A stretch of 64,000 nt of DNA. Source: Delphinus delphis. Its lineage: Eukaryota; Chordata; Mammalia; Artiodactyla; Delphinidae. Positions within the stretch are counted from its first letter, which is position 1. Each line of letters opens with the position of its first letter. Made by a program: the position numbers and the translations under genes. The stretch covers positions 50,620,006-50,684,005 of the forward strand of contig NC_082684.1 of the NCBI RefSeq assembly GCF_949987515.2, written 5' to 3'. This document shows, one piece after another, positions 1 through 11,029 of the stretch. The notes below the pieces were generated by a model. It ran no database searches and had not been told where the DNA came from. It saw nothing but the letters and a program-made list of their open reading frames with translations.

Positions 1-2592
1 TCGCTCCTAGAACTTGCTTTTTTCACACAGAGATCGTGATAAGCAGAGGCATCCAGGCTGGTGTGTTCATGCAGAGAAGCAGACAGATGCCCTCAGATCC
101 GATCCGATGCCTGATCCTTTGGGTCTTGGAGGGAGACGGCCTGGCACTGCTTGTAAACAAGCCGTGAAGAAGCCAGACTTCCCTTGGAAGTTTATAACGC
201 CAAAACAAAGCAGGCTATTTTGGAGCAAAGAAGCCAGAAAAAGGGTCAGTGAGATGAGAGAGGGAAAGCCTGGTCCGGAAACACAAATGCCCTGAGCCTA
301 TCAAGGTGTTTCCAAGAGTGGAACAGCCGGGCTGGACCCAGGGCATCCCCCAGGCCTGTGCGAGGGTGAGGCCCCTGTTTCTGGGTGGGTGAGGCCCCTG
401 TTTCTGGGTGTGCTCCTCATTTCCTGTTATGGCCTGTCTCCACATGCTGAGTGGCTGTGAAGCAACGGCTGCAGTCATTCAGCTTTATAAATAGGACATC
501 TACAGTGAAGATGGTAGGAAATTCCCAGAGACTTCTGCCTGGGCTTATTATGAGGGTGCAGATTACACAAGTGAAGTCCCAGCACCCCCTCCTCCAGCCC
601 CCCTCCCTATAGCGTCCTGGGGCGTCTGATTGGAGGCCCATCTCTCCTGCTCTGTGACTGGAAATCTCCCAAGGGTGGTCCGAGAGGCACAGGGACTGGA
701 GATGTCCATCTCTGACCTCGTTCACACACTCCTGGGGGAGAACAGCTGAGCCTGGTCTCCCGCTCCCCACATGCCATGCGCTGTGCCTTATCTTGCCGAC
801 GTTCACTTACGCCCAGGAGGAAGGTGCATCATTATTCTCATTTGGTAGATGGAGAATCTGGAATCCAAACCCACGTCTGACTCATTCTGGATCTCAAGGA
901 TTAACCATGGACTCAGATTCCCCTGAACAGAGAACAAGAATGAGAAAGGATCAGAGTAAGGAAAGGGGAGCCCTCCGTTTTCTGGAGAGAAAGAGAGGAG
1001 AGGCTTCCTGTACCCTGGGCCTTTGGTTATATTTTCCTTTCCTTCTTTCCCCTCGTGACACACTTCTAGGCTGGTGGCTATTTCTGGAAAGCCAGACTTC
1101 AGCTTTGAGTGGCTCGATGGGCCCCTGCTGTGGCTGGGTTTGAAGGAGATGCGGACATGACTGCCGGCAGCAGGCAGGAGGCCCTGCAACTGGGAGGCTC
1201 AGGCCATTACAGGTTTAGGACTGAAATGCTGTTCAAATATTTGCCCAGCAACTTCCAGTGTGCTTTGCAACAGGTAGCATAAGCAGCCTTCGCAAAGTCA
1301 TTGATGGCCTCACACCTAGCCAGGGTCTCTCTCACCCATCTGTTGAGGCCCCTGTGGTTGAAGAGTTCCCCTGTCCTTTTCTGTATTTCATGATGTTGAT
1401 ATTTTTATGGCCTGTCCCTCGGTTTGGATTAGTTTTTCCTCGTGATTAGAAGCAAGCTATATATTTTTTAACAAGAAAGCAACAGAGTTAGTGTTGGGCC
1501 TTCTCAGGGCATTACATTAGCGGCTCATGTCAATTTGTCCCATTATTGGTTGTGTTGTTTGATCCCCTTGTAAAGGTGGTATCAACCAGATTTCTTTAGT
1601 ATAAGCTATCATTTTCCTTCCATACCTGGGAATGGCTAAATAAGTACATGTTTTTATGGGGATTTCCTGAGCTCCAGTTCCCACAGGTCAATGCAAAGAG
1701 AGCCAGGTGACACCTGAGACTGCAGTGGGTTACATTACAGGGGAGGAACCCTGAAGTTAGGGAACCCGAGTATTTTATAATGGTCCATAAGTCCTGACCT
1801 CTTCTGCCAAAGGAAACATTATCTTTATTGTACTGGACACTCAGCATGCCTGCACTTTGTTCTATGGGGAGACACTGTCTTCCAAGACTATTCGCTATAC
1901 AAACATCCTTGCAAAGATAGTCCAGAACAAAGGCAGCTGGTGCCTCTGTTTATAGGACACCCACAAATGTGAGAGACCCATGGAGAACTGTCTCCCAACA
2001 GATCTGTGAAAATTGTCTTTCTACATACAATCTGGTCATGTTATTCCGGTCATGTAACCAACCATGCTGTGGCTGGTTGTTCCCCAATATCCATTCTCTG
2101 CATGTTCAGTAATGGAACCCCACTTCCCCACAATAGCTGAGCACATGGCTTTTCAGGATGACGTCTGCATTTCCCATCTTCTCTTGCAGCAAGGTGTGGC
2201 TGTGTGACTAAGTTTTGAGCAATAGGCTTTAAGTGTAGTGTGTAACTTCTGGAAAGTGCCCTTAAAGGACGGGAACGTGCCATTTTCCTTCTCCTTACTC
2301 CATCCTACAACATAAAATAGAAATCTCCCTCTTCCATGGTGTTCCCTAATCCTCTCCTCTGCCTTTTTTTAAATCTTCATAACACATAAAACCATGGACA
2401 TACTATTTATTTTGCTTATTTTTTATATTTTCTACCTCTTCTGTAATGTAAACTCCACGAACAGTGCTGATCCATTACAGTATACTTGTACCAACTGTTA
2501 AGATATACTGAAATATTTCTGTACCAATTGGTGACTAGCCACTGCCCCAAGTCCCCGTGTACTCCCCTATGGCAACTCCCAGCTACCCAACA
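1..2592. other. Non-coding stretch without recognised gene
   Basis: No exon, RNA gene or young mobile element is recognisable here. Open frames of 60-130 codons occur on both strands, overlap each other and show no known domain, so they are treated as chance. A short tandem duplication lies at 366-411. The part from about 2040 to 2290 has the texture of an old degraded interspersed repeat, but I cannot assign a family. The remainder is seen only as unique mammalian DNA. Confidence 0.6.
366..411. repeat. 23-bp tandem duplication
   Basis: Two adjacent copies of a 23-bp unit beginning 'gtgaggcccctgtttctggg' lie head to tail at 366-388 and 389-411 and differ only at the last base. This is a very recent or conserved local duplication and could vary in copy number. 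No function is implied. Confidence 0.85.
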
Positions 2593-2775
2593 GTGTTAGC
2601 TCAGGCTGCCATAAGAAAATTCTATAGACTGGGTGGCTTTAACAACAGAAATTATTTTTCTCACTGTTCTGGAGTACTGAGAAGTCCAATATCATAGTGC
2701 TGGTCAAGTCAGTTCTTGAGAGAGATTCTGGAAAGGGTACTCTTCCTGGCTTGCAGAATGCTGCCCTCTTGTACA

Positions 2776-2810
<35 letters not shown>
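2776..2810. repeat. (CA)n microsatellite
   Basis: About seventeen CA units in an uninterrupted run, followed by a GGGA/GAAA-rich purine tract to about 2853. It lies inside the MaLR-type LTR. Its length and purity make it a likely polymorphic marker. Confidence 0.95.
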
Positions 2811-2812
<2 letters not shown>

Positions 2813-2869
2813 AAGGGAGGGAGAGAAAGAGAAAGAGGAAGACAGAGAGAGAACTCTCCTGTGTCTTTT

Positions 2870-2976
2870 TTCCCCCCTGAGTGGCTTGCGGGATCTTAGT
2901 TCCCCAACCAGGGATTGAACCCAAGTCATGGCAGTGAAAGCACTGAGTCCTAACCACTGTACCACCAGGGAATTCC
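2870..2976 (-). mobile_element. tRNA-derived SINE (CHR-type, short form)
   Basis: The reverse complement opens with 'gggaattccctggtgg' and continues with the SINE phrases 'cagtggttaggactcagtgc' (approximate) and 'gttggggaactaagatccc'-like sequence. The insertion is bounded by a direct repeat, 'ctcctgtgtctttt' at 2856-2869 and 'ctccagtgtctttt' at 2977-2990 (one mismatch). This proves retroposition into the pre-existing MaLR-type LTR. It is an older, diverged, 5' tRNA-head form with little tail. Confidence 0.88.
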
Positions 2977-3150
2977 CTCCAGTGTCTTTTCCTATAAGGG
3001 CACTAATTTCATTGGACCAGAGCCCCACCCTCATGTCCTCATCTAACCCTAATTACCTCGCAAAAGTCCCATCTCCAAATACCATCACATTAGAAGTTAG
3101 GGCCTCAACATATGAATTTTGGGGAAATACAAACATTCAGTCCATAACAG

Positions 3151-3898
3151 CAACTAAACAGGCATTGACTCATGTAGTAGGAGGCTTGCACATCCTGCTT
3201 GTGCATTAGGGCCAGTGACTTCCTGGTTAATCAGTGCCTAGGCTATGCCCCTGAGGTGCTCCAAAAAGACCTCCTGATTGAATGCATGCTAGATTCTATT
3301 ATAGGATGGCTCCAAGCCTTTCCATTGTCCGTCTCGAACTCAAGAGGAGCAGGAGTCAGATTTTTCAATAAATAAAATTGGGGAAAATACCAAGCAGCAA
3401 CTTTCTGCTATTTTAAAACAAAGGACTTCTTATACCTTTTCTCAAGTCCTCCTGTTCCCATCCTGCTCTCTTCCCAGGTGAAGAGAGAGCGACTGAACAG
3501 AAACAGAGAAAGGGAATCATTCTTTTATTTTTTTTTCCCTTGAGATAAGTAATTGCCAGGACCTTCCCTATGTCCACCATGAGGAATCAGAGAAGGTGGG
3601 AGAGGCAACAGCAAGTGTGGGGCTGGGAAGGGAACTCAAGTCCATCAGTCAGCTCAGAGCCATACACATCTTCTCACTTACGTTGCCTCCCTGGAGGTCC
3701 CCTCTGTGCAAATGAGTGGTTTAAAGGCATGTATCAATTACCCTAAGAAATGTGCAAGCCCTGTGAACCAGGCAATTCCTTCAAAGTGTGATATGAAGAA
3801 AGCAAAGAGAGGATAACAGGTTTGACCTACTTTGGATAGGAGGAGCAGGGCAGGATGATCTGAGGAGGTGGTCTGTGAGCTGAGACCTGAAGGATGAG
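3151..3898. other. Non-coding stretch, nothing recognised
   Basis: A 750-bp gap between repeats. I see no exon-like open frame with splice sites and no clear repeat, except that about 3860-3900 ('gctgagacctgaaggatgag') resembles an old mammalian interspersed repeat seen again near 26480. Confidence 0.5.
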
Positions 3899-3914
3899 AA
3901 AGAATCATCCATGG

Positions 3915-4241
3915 GGACTTCCCTGGTGGCACAGTGGTTAAGAATCTGCCTGCCAATGCAGGGGACACGAGTTCGATCCCTGGTCTGGGAAGATCCCACA
4001 TGCCGCAGAGCAACTAAGCCTGTGCGCCACAACTACTGAGCCTGCTCTCTAGAGCCCGCGAGCCACAACTACTGAAGCCCGCACACCTAGAGCCCATGCT
4101 CCGCAACAAGAGAAGCCACTGCAATGAGAAGCCCACGCACTGCAGCGAAGAGTAGCCCCCGCTCGCCACAACTAGAGAAAGCCTGTGCGCAGCAACAAAG
4201 ACCCAATGCAGCCAAAAATAAATAAATTAATTAAAAACAAA
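3915..4241 (+). mobile_element. tRNA-derived SINE (CHR-type, long form)
   Basis: A full-length long-form SINE. The head is 'ggacttccctggtggcacag', followed by B-box-like 'gttcgatccctgg', several 'gccacaactactgaagccc' phrases, and 'gacccaatgcagccaaaaat' leading into an A-rich tail. A perfect 16-bp target-site duplication flanks it: 'aaagaatcatccatgg' at 3899-3914 and 4242-4257. The long form differs from the short GC-rich form at 18643, so at least two SINE subfamilies are present. Confidence 0.95.
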
Positions 4242-4257
4242 AAAGAATCATCCATGG

Positions 4258-4817
4258 AAAGGGCGGTCTGGGCAGCAGCCCAGAGAATCTCAGAGGCAGA
4301 GCTGGCTATGGAATTTGCTAAGCCCAGTGCAGGGGAAAATGCAGGCCCCCAGCCGGGGGTGGGTCAGTCAATCTCCCCTCCCTGGGGGCGCCCCTCCCCA
4401 ACCCACAGCAGATGGGAGATCCCAGAGAAGCACAACCTCTGTCCCAGGACATGCTTGATACCTGGATCCAGACAGGGAGAGAGACCCCTGTTATCACCCG
4501 TTAAGTGTGCTGTGGGACTGCCAGCCTGGGTGGAGATGACATCACATCAGCTGCCTGTCTCCAACCCTCCCTGCCACACTGCCCCGCAGTGAAGGGCAAC
4601 AGCAGAATGTGTGCCTCGCCTGCCAGTGCACCTGATCACTGCTCCTGGCAGAGGGAGGCAGTGGCCACAGGGAGGAAGGGGAGGCCAGGTGGGACCGGGG
4701 ATCCAGGGAGCAGGGTGGAGGCAGGAGGTAGGACCAGAGGAGAGCTGAAGCTCTAAGCCCTGTGCAAAGGGTACGCTCCGTTGTCCCATCAGACTTCACT
4801 TGTAAAACACAAATTCA
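4258..4817. other. Non-coding stretch, nothing recognised
   Basis: GC-moderate unique sequence between two SINE insertions. Overlapping open frames exist on both strands (for example 4505-4756 and 4542-4799) but mirror each other and match no family I know. Confidence 0.5.
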
Positions 4818-4829
4818 AAGATTATTACT

Positions 4830-4955
4830 GGGAGTTCCCTGGTGGCCTAGTGGTTAGGATTCCAGGCTTTCGCTGCTGTGCTTGGGTTCAGTCCCTGGTC
4901 AGGGAACCGAGATCCTGCAGGCCGTGCGACACAACCAAAAAAACAAAAGAGACCC
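4830..4955 (+). mobile_element. tRNA-derived SINE (short, older form)
   Basis: The sequence begins 'gggagttccctggtggccta', contains 'tgggttcagtccctgg' and ends with 'gccgtgcgacacaacc' and an A-rich tail. The flanks 'aagattattact' (4818-4829) and 'aagataattact' (4956-4967) form a 12-bp target duplication with one mismatch. This is the roughly 120-bp form shared by Cetartiodactyla, so it is probably older than the GC-rich copies. Confidence 0.9.
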
Positions 4956-4967
4956 AAGATAATTACT

Positions 4968-7929
4968 AAGAATTTCCAGATGGCGACCACAGGGCTGCAC
5001 TGGTCTCAGACCCTTGAAGCCAACCCTGCTCAAAACTGACCGGCAGCCAGCATGACCCATCCCAGCAAGCAGTGGGAAGCAGATGAGGGGCAGGGGCCAC
5101 ATAATGCCAGGATCTGTGGGTCATTGTAAAGACTTTGGAATTTGGTCTTTGACCAGTGAGAAACCACCAGAGGGTCCCAAGCAGGTGAGTGACATTTTAA
5201 GGTCACACTGGCTGTGGTGTGAAGAGTGGGTTGTGAAGAGTGGAAGTGTGGCTGACCCGTCCAGGCAAGATATGATGGGGACTGAACGCTGGCAGAGGCC
5301 GTGGAAATGGAGAGAAGTGGATGGATGGGAGACGTTTTTTGGACATAGGGTCAAAGAAATGGGAGACAAAGACATCAAGGAAACGAGAGTCCAGGGAGTG
5401 GAAAGGTTCAACCAAGCAGCCGTCAAAGCCACAGAGAAGGAAGACACATACTGTAGCGGGGAGGAAGACCGCAAAAGCCAGTGCCGGGTCCGTCGGAGAC
5501 CTGCCTCTAACCCTGGGTCTCAGGAACCTCAGTTTTGCAAATGGTACTTGGTTGCGTTGTTCTTGTATCTGGCTGAGCCAGGTAGAATGAAGCGAGGTCT
5601 TCTCTGTCCTCCTAGCATGATGGACCTCTCCAACCCAATCTTTTCCAGCAGACACTAGCCCAGAGGCCTCGGCTTGTCAGCTTGCAGGACGTCTTGCCTG
5701 GGGAAGCCAGCAAAGGCTGAGGGTGCCTGCCCTTCCCTCCCATGCCCAGCATGATGGCCTTGCCTCCTAAAACCCACGTACAAGAATGGGAACAAAGGTG
5801 AGCCCACAGGAGGGCCAGGGATGAAAGGAGAAACGGTAGTTCTATCTGTGAAATCAACCTGAGCCTTGGTTATCTTGAATGTAAAGAGTGGCCTTCCCAC
5901 CTGACCAACCCCTGCCCTGTCTCTGTGGCTCTGAGGACCTGCAGGAAGGCAGGACCAGGCTGTTCTCCTAAGCAGAGGCTACGGCTGGGTTGCTACTTTC
6001 ATTCAAATATCAGTGACTAAGAAACCTCAAGGTCTCCTTTTTGTAAACTGCTTAGAGATGTCGGAAAACGAGGGAAGAGGCACAGAGGAGAAGTGGGGGT
6101 GGGAAGACAGGAGGATTAGGGAGGAGGAGAGAAAGGAGAGGCTTGCCAAGCTGAGCACCTGGTGAGCTTGACGCCCACCCGCCAGGCTCCGGGCAGGCTG
6201 TCAGCTTCGGAGAAGCGGCCTCGGGAAGCCCTGAGGAGAGCGTGCTCACAGGCTTTGCTGGTGCTGATGCAGTTCTGGCTTGGCCTAACCATCGGTCCTT
6301 CTTTAATCCTTATTAAAAGCTGTCATTTTCTCCCTCCCTGGTGGCCAGTTTAGTGGTAAGAAATTCAACTAAAAGTAAGGCCTTAAACCTATTAATTTGG
6401 AATGGCCCAAAAGAAGGGGAGCCTGCCCAAAACAGAAAACGCCAAAGGAAACTCTCTCCTTCACATTACTGAGCGGTTCTTCTTGTCCCCCAGCATTTGC
6501 ATGGAGCGCTGTCTGGGTCCAAGGCTGTGCTCAGAGAGCTCAGGACGGTCCTTTAACTGAGAATAAACAGCAAGGTGAGATTCAGCTTTTCTCAGCATAC
6601 CTGCAGGAAGTGAATAAGAACTCCCAGGAAAAATAAGTTTGGGAAGCATTGGGTTCAAAGAAGTCAAGTGGGTTTTTATATTATATTTCTTAATATAAGA
6701 AAGAAATATAGTTAAGAGCCTTAAATGTACGCATGTGCAATGTGGCTCTCCAAGAAGGGTTTGAAAGAACCTGTTGATTTCCTTCTCAATACACTTCCCC
6801 ACCCAGTCCCAGGGAGGAATGCTGGTTGGTCTGAACCATTCCCCTGGATGGTGTTTGTTTTATTAAACATGAGCATGTGATGCAGCCCTGACCACAGGTG
6901 GTAAGGCTTGGGGACTTCCAGGAAGGTGTTCCTTGCTCTCAAAACAGAACCCAAGACAGTACTTGACTGTTCCAGGCTTTGGGCATTATCACAGGAAGAG
7001 GTGAGCTTAGAGCTGCTGCAGTCGTATTAGGGTCATGAGGAGAAGGCCAAGAGCCTCCAGAGATGCTTATCTCTCTCCCTGGTGTGCGATTAAGCTGTTG
7101 CTTTGACTCTTTGGGTTTATTTCTTCCTTGTCAGGCCTTGGGTGTTCTGTGTTTTTCAACTCACAGCATCCTGAAACCAGTGGGGACACAGCATGCAGAC
7201 ATTCTCGGATTCCTTTGACTACAGATGGTCCCTCTGACTGGTGTTTACTGAGAATGCTGTGGGAAAGTACACCAGGGTGAGGGACGTGGAGTTGGGGGTC
7301 AAAGGCTTCGGTTCTGCTTTAGGTTCTGACAATCACATGAGTTCCTGGGCCTCAGTTTCAACTCTGTGAGAAGACTACCTAACTCAAGTGCCTAATACTC
7401 TGCCAGGTACATAGTAGGTATGTCACAAACGTTGTTGTTTAATAAAACGGGGGAGGAGGAGAGGAATAGTCCAGTTTCAAATCTCATTTCTGCCTGAGAG
7501 TACTAACCATTTCAAAAGTAAAACCTGTGTTTTCTGGCCCCCTACCAGCTTATAGCACCCCCTAGCCCTGCACTCAGCAGGCAAAAGATAAAACAGGGAC
7601 CATAGATGTCCCAGGTGGGCACCCTAGGTCTGGGGCCACAGCCCCTCACTCTTCTGCTAGAGCAAGCCTGGGTTCTTCTGGGCAATGCCCCCCGAAGGCC
7701 GTGTCCCTCTATGCATGCTAATGGCTGTGGGACCCTCCTCAGTGAGAACTTCCACGTGTACTGGTGGCCCTACCTGCCCCAGAAGGACAGTCTCCAGTCT
7801 AGACACTCATTTGGGTGCCAAGGGATTGAGTTCCCCCTTGTCCATGTCTCTGGCTGAGACTCAGAGCGACAGCTGGCAGACAGCTGACCCGGGCTTTGCT
7901 CGCTCTCTCTCTCTCCATCTCTCGTGTCC
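4968..7929. other. Non-coding stretch with faint ancient repeats
   Basis: No gene is recognised in about 3 kb. The longest frame (5083-5658, 191 codons, plus) overlaps three other long frames on both strands and shows no domain. The block 5120-5310 ('agcaggtgagtgacatttta', 'ccaggcaagatatgatgggg') resembles a degraded mammalian interspersed repeat. The part 7310-7440 looks like a MIR or L2 remnant ('gggcctcagtttcaactctg', 'ctgccaggtacatagtaggt'). A CT-rich run sits at 7899-7920. Confidence 0.5.
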
Positions 7930-8890
7930 ATTGGGACCTTTTATTTGCATGTAAGTGTTACATCCCTAGAAGAAGAATCCCAGGATTTTCCCTCCTGTGT
8001 GTTTTCCTCCATGATGCCAACTGAGGTCATCACTACACTGAAACCAAAGAGATAGGGACAGATGGTCCTGCTGTGACCAAATGCACATTCATGTGCCTGC
8101 TGCATAGTGAGGCCAAACAATCGGAGTTTGGAGCAGAGAAAGGTTTACTGCAGGGCCAAGCAAGGAGAACAGGTGGCTCGTGCTTAAAAATGCTGAACTC
8201 CCTGATGGTTTTCAGGGAGAGGTTTTTATAGGTAAAATTTGGGGTGAGGGCTGCAGGGTGTGTGACCGTCCTCTGATTGGTTTGTGGTGAGGTAACAGGG
8301 CGGTGCTCCAGGAATCTTGTGCTCAGCCTGAAGTTACCATCCTCCTCTTGGGTGGGAGCCTTAGTTCCTGCAGAAAATGTCAGAGATATGTTGTCGTGGA
8401 CATTCCTTGAGGAGGAACTAGAACTCTATTTTACTGCACTATTGTTTTTTTTGACTGCTCTTTGCTTCTGCATTCTCTCCCTTCCCTGATTAGCAACTGT
8501 TTGAATCTGCCCCTTGGAACCCAGGGAAGGTACAGGAGGCAGAAGCCTTTTCCTACAAACAAGAAATGGGAGACACAAAGGCTTTTGTATCCAGAAGGGC
8601 CCCACAGGGTCTTGCTTGGTTTCACTGCCATTGTTCTCAATCTTTGAGTTGCACATCAGATCTGGGGCTCCACCCACACTTGTTTAATGTGCCCGTGAGG
8701 TTCATAAAAATGTTCCCAGCTCTGTGACCAACGACGATTTCAAAATTGCCAGTGTAACCATGCTTCATCATCATAGTTAGAAACCAGGCCATGACTGTAG
8801 AGCATGACCTTAAAAGAACCTGGTTTTGCCTTTCTTTTTGACATTGTTGATGCTCTTGAGAGTATCGGCCTGGACATTATGGCGGCATGG
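7930..8890 (-). pseudogene. RPS15A (pseudogene): RPS15A processed pseudogene, split by an LTR
   Basis: Reading the minus strand from about 8888 down to 8625, then resuming at 8071 down to about 7930, gives an intronless copy of the mRNA for the small-subunit ribosomal protein uS8 (RPS15A). The start is followed by peptides such as [14 protein letters not shown] and, in another frame, [11 protein letters not shown] (parent: LKSINNAEKRGKR, MMKHGYIGEFE). The C-terminal coding part and the 3'UTR with an AATAAA signal follow at 8050-7935, with the stop region near 7965-7975. Small deletions right after the start codon, an early stop, further frameshifts and an internal deletion make it non-functional. 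No introns are seen, which marks it as an L1-mediated retrocopy. A 553-bp LTR (8072-8624) interrupts it exactly at the codons around KWQN, with a 4-bp direct repeat 'ctgc' on both sides. Identification is from remembered family sequence, not a search, but long matching stretches on both sides of the LTR make it strong. Confidence 0.88.
8072..8624 (-). mobile_element. Solo ERV1-type LTR (family A)
   Basis: The block reads 'tgtgaccaaatgc' at its left edge and 'ttggtttca' at its right edge, so it has TG...CA ends. It is flanked by a 4-bp target duplication, 'ctgc' at 8068-8071 and 8625-8628. Much of its length is shared with the LTRs at 10382, 21504 and 48062, including 'ctgattggtttgtggtgagg' and 'gaggaggaactagaactcta'. 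Minus orientation is inferred from those relatives, which carry a polyadenylation signal and polypurine tract on that strand. A 4-bp duplication is usual for class I (gammaretrovirus-like) ERVs. No internal viral sequence remains, so this is a solo LTR left by recombination. It lies inside the RPS15A pseudogene. The formal repeat name was not verified. Confidence 0.85.
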
Positions 8891-8960
8891 AAGGATGATG
8901 GAAAGACTGGGGCTTTGCTCTGTTGGGTTTGGGCCAATGAACAGCAGGGAGAGGGAGTGA

Positions 8961-9008
8961 CAGTGTGTGAGTGTGTGTGTGTGCACTCGCGCGCATGTGC
9001 GTGCACAC
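8961..9008. repeat. GT/GC alternating tract
   Basis: A run of GT dinucleotides passing into 'cactcgcgcgcatgtgcgtg'. Alternating purine-pyrimidine sequence of this kind can adopt Z-DNA and is length-variable. Open frames across it are repeat translations. Confidence 0.85.
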
Positions 9009-9052
9009 CCAGACACAGTCATGGCTCAGTAGAAACACCTCATGGAAGGAGG

Positions 9053-9539
9053 TGTTGCAGGAAGGGGGACCCCTTCCAGAGCCCGAGAGTGGGCTCTTGT
9101 CTAACACTCAGAAATGAATTGTCCGCGGGGACACACGTGCTGACAAAGCAAGAGGCTTTATTGGGAAGGGGCGCCCAGGCAGAGAGCAGGAGGGTAAGGG
9201 AGCCCAGGAGGACTGCTCTGCCACATGGTTCGCAGTTTTATGGTGATGGGGTTCGTTTCCGGGTTGTCTCTGGCCAATCATTCTGACTCAGGGTCCTTCC
9301 TGGTGGCACGCGTATCACTCAGCCAAGACAGATTCCTGCACTGAGGATTCTGGGAGGTTGGTAGGACATATGGACTGACATCTCCTCTCCCCTTTTGACC
9401 TTTTCCGAATTCTTCCCATTGGTGGTGGCTTGTTAGTTCTGTGTTCTTACCAGGACCTCCTGTCACATAATAACTCATGCAAATGGTTACTGTGGTGCCT
9501 GGCCAGGGTGGGCGGTTTCAGTCAGTGTTTCCCGTAACA
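9053..9539 (-). mobile_element. Solo ERV1-type LTR (family B)
   Basis: A complete LTR of about 487 bp with TG...CA ends ('tgttgcaggaag' at left, 'cccgtaaca' at right). On the minus strand it has a TATA-like 'ccataaaa' (9236-9243) and about 75 bp downstream an 'aataaagcctcttgc' polyadenylation signal (AATAAA at 9157-9162), followed by a U5 that ends at the left edge. This TATA-AATAAA spacing and U5 style are those of gammaretrovirus-like class I ERVs. Flanks are 'gagg' (9049-9052) and 'gagt' (9540-9543), a possible 4-bp duplication with one mismatch. A second copy sits at 48708-49188. No internal sequence remains. Confidence 0.87.
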
Positions 9540-9544
9540 GAGTG

Positions 9545-9700
9545 AGGTAGACCAGGCAAGTATTATTATTCATCTTTTACAGACCAAGAACTAGAGGTTC
9601 AGAGAGGTACAGGGGCTGCCCAAGGTGACATACCAGTCAGTGGCAGAGCCGCTTGTGAGAACAGGCCTCTGGCTCCCAGGCCATCTCTCTTCCCATGTTC
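9545..9700 (-). repeat. MIR
   Basis: The plus strand shows the reverse-complement MIR core in order: 'tattattattcatcttttac', 'agaggttcagagaggtacag', 'gcccaaggtgacataccagt' and 'cagtggcagagcc'. This is an ancient, mammal-wide tRNA-derived SINE, with no function implied. Confidence 0.8.
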
Positions 9701-10243
9701 TGTGAAGAACACGTTAGGTGTTTGGCCATGAACAGGACACTCGCTGTTCAAAGATGGAGGAGGTGTGGGCAGATACATAGAGAAGTATTTCTACCGCACC
9801 CTGGGGCTCTGAACCCACCAAGAGAACTGGGCACCACCTCTTTCACTCCTTCTACCTGCCCCGCTCTCTGAGGGGAGAGGAGACCATGCCACATGGCCAG
9901 GTTCTCAGGAGAAAAGCAGAACTGCATCACCCAAGAGGCTGGGTGAGGCAGGGGACCTGGTCACTTCAGGACCACCACCAGCAGAGAAGAAAGAGGAGAG
10001 AGGTACCAAGACAGGGGTGTTCCCCTGACTTTGGGGATACTTGGGGATTGAAATTACTCTTTGGGCAACACTTTAAATATGACAGTTCTATGCCACTGGA
10101 CTGTGGGAGTCCTGACTTATGAACTGTTACAAGTACATGGTAGTCATGCCTAGTGTTAGTTTGGAGGAATGCTTGATGGGAGTGTGTCAATCTAGGAAGG
10201 CTTCCTGGAAGACGTGCTTCTTGAGCCAAGTTATAGAGTTGTG
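9701..10243. other. Non-coding stretch, nothing recognised
   Basis: Unique sequence between a MIR and a MER5-like fragment. No plausible exon was seen. Confidence 0.45.
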
Positions 10244-10365
10244 CTTCTTCTCTGAAGTGCATAGGAATCACCTGGGGTCTGATCCAGTAGGACTGGGGTG
10301 GAGCCTGCAATTCTGCTCTTCTTACAAGCTCCCAGGTGGTGCTGAAGCCTTGAGTAGGAAAGTTA
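10244..10365. repeat. MER5-like DNA-transposon remnant
   Basis: Phrases such as 'ataggaatcacctggggtct' and 'agctcccaggtggtgctgaa' at the two ends match the inverted ends typical of the non-autonomous hAT element MER5A. The piece is old and internally diverged. Confidence 0.6.
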
Positions 10366-10381
10366 CAAAGGTAAGAGTTAC

Positions 10382-11029
10382 TGTTACCGAACTGACCTTG
10401 AGTCTGCTCGCCTGCTGCAAAGCAAAGCCAATTTACTGACCCTGGGTTGTGGTCAAAGTACAGCATTTACTGCAGGTGCCAAGCAAAGAGAACATGCAGC
10501 TCACGCTCAAAAGACCAGAGCTCACAATGGCTTTCAGGGAAGGGTTTTTAAAGGCAACATCTGCGGGAAGGGTTGCAGGGTGCATGACTTTCTTCTGATT
10601 GGTTGGTGGGGAGGTAACGGGGCAATGTTTTGGAAATCTCAATCATCAACCTTCAGTTTCCAACCAGTCTGGGGTCTACAAGCACGTGGTCAGCATGCAG
10701 ACACCATCCTCCACCTGGGTGGCGAGCGGGGGGGGGTCTTAGTTTCCATAGAACAACTCAAAGATGTGAGTCAGACTATTATGTATATCCCTTGAAGAGG
10801 AGCTAGGACTCTGTTTTATTGCTGAACTATTGTTTAAAGTATCATTGCTCGACTGCTTTCCTTTGTTTCTGCATTCCCTTACTTCCCTAATTAGTAACTG
10901 CCTGTGTCTGCTCTTTGGAATGCCGGGAAAGCCTAGGAGATTATAAAGTCTTTTTCTGTAAACAAGAAGTGGGGAACATGGAGGGGCCTTCATATCTGGG
11001 AGGGCCCCGCAGGATCCTGCTCGGTTTCA
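10382..11029 (-). mobile_element. ERV1-type 3' LTR (family A)
   Basis: The LTR runs from 'tgttaccgaac' (left edge) to 'ctcggtttca' (right edge) and aligns along most of its length with the copy at 48062. On the minus strand the right edge is the LTR start (TGAAACCGAGC). It is immediately preceded on that strand by a purine tract (11030-11046, rc 'aaagaaaagggagcat'), the expected polypurine tract next to a 3' LTR. So this is the 3' end of a provirus rather than a solo LTR, and its other LTR is missing from the window. A G10 run sits at 10728-10737. Confidence 0.83.

Larger units (their letters stand above)
2593..3150 (-). repeat. MaLR/MLT1-type LTR, interrupted
   Basis: Read on the minus strand, the block runs from 'ctgttatggactgaatgt' through the typical MaLR phrases for 'caacatatgaa', 'tctccaaata' and 'ctataaggg' to the end near 'ctaacact'. 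The same family appears on the plus strand at 27689-28220, and the two align in opposite orientation. It is an old ERVL-MaLR LTR (MLT1-like; exact subfamily not verified). It was later broken by expansion of a CA microsatellite (2776-2810), a purine-rich tract and a SINE (2870-2976). It has no coding capacity, and the open frames here translate repeat sequence. Confidence 0.75.

Noticed and set aside
5083..5658. 191-codon plus-strand open frame, the longest in the window
   Set aside because: Overlaps long frames on the other strand and in another plus frame, has no recognisable domain, and part of it lies over old-repeat-like sequence. Not accepted as a gene.
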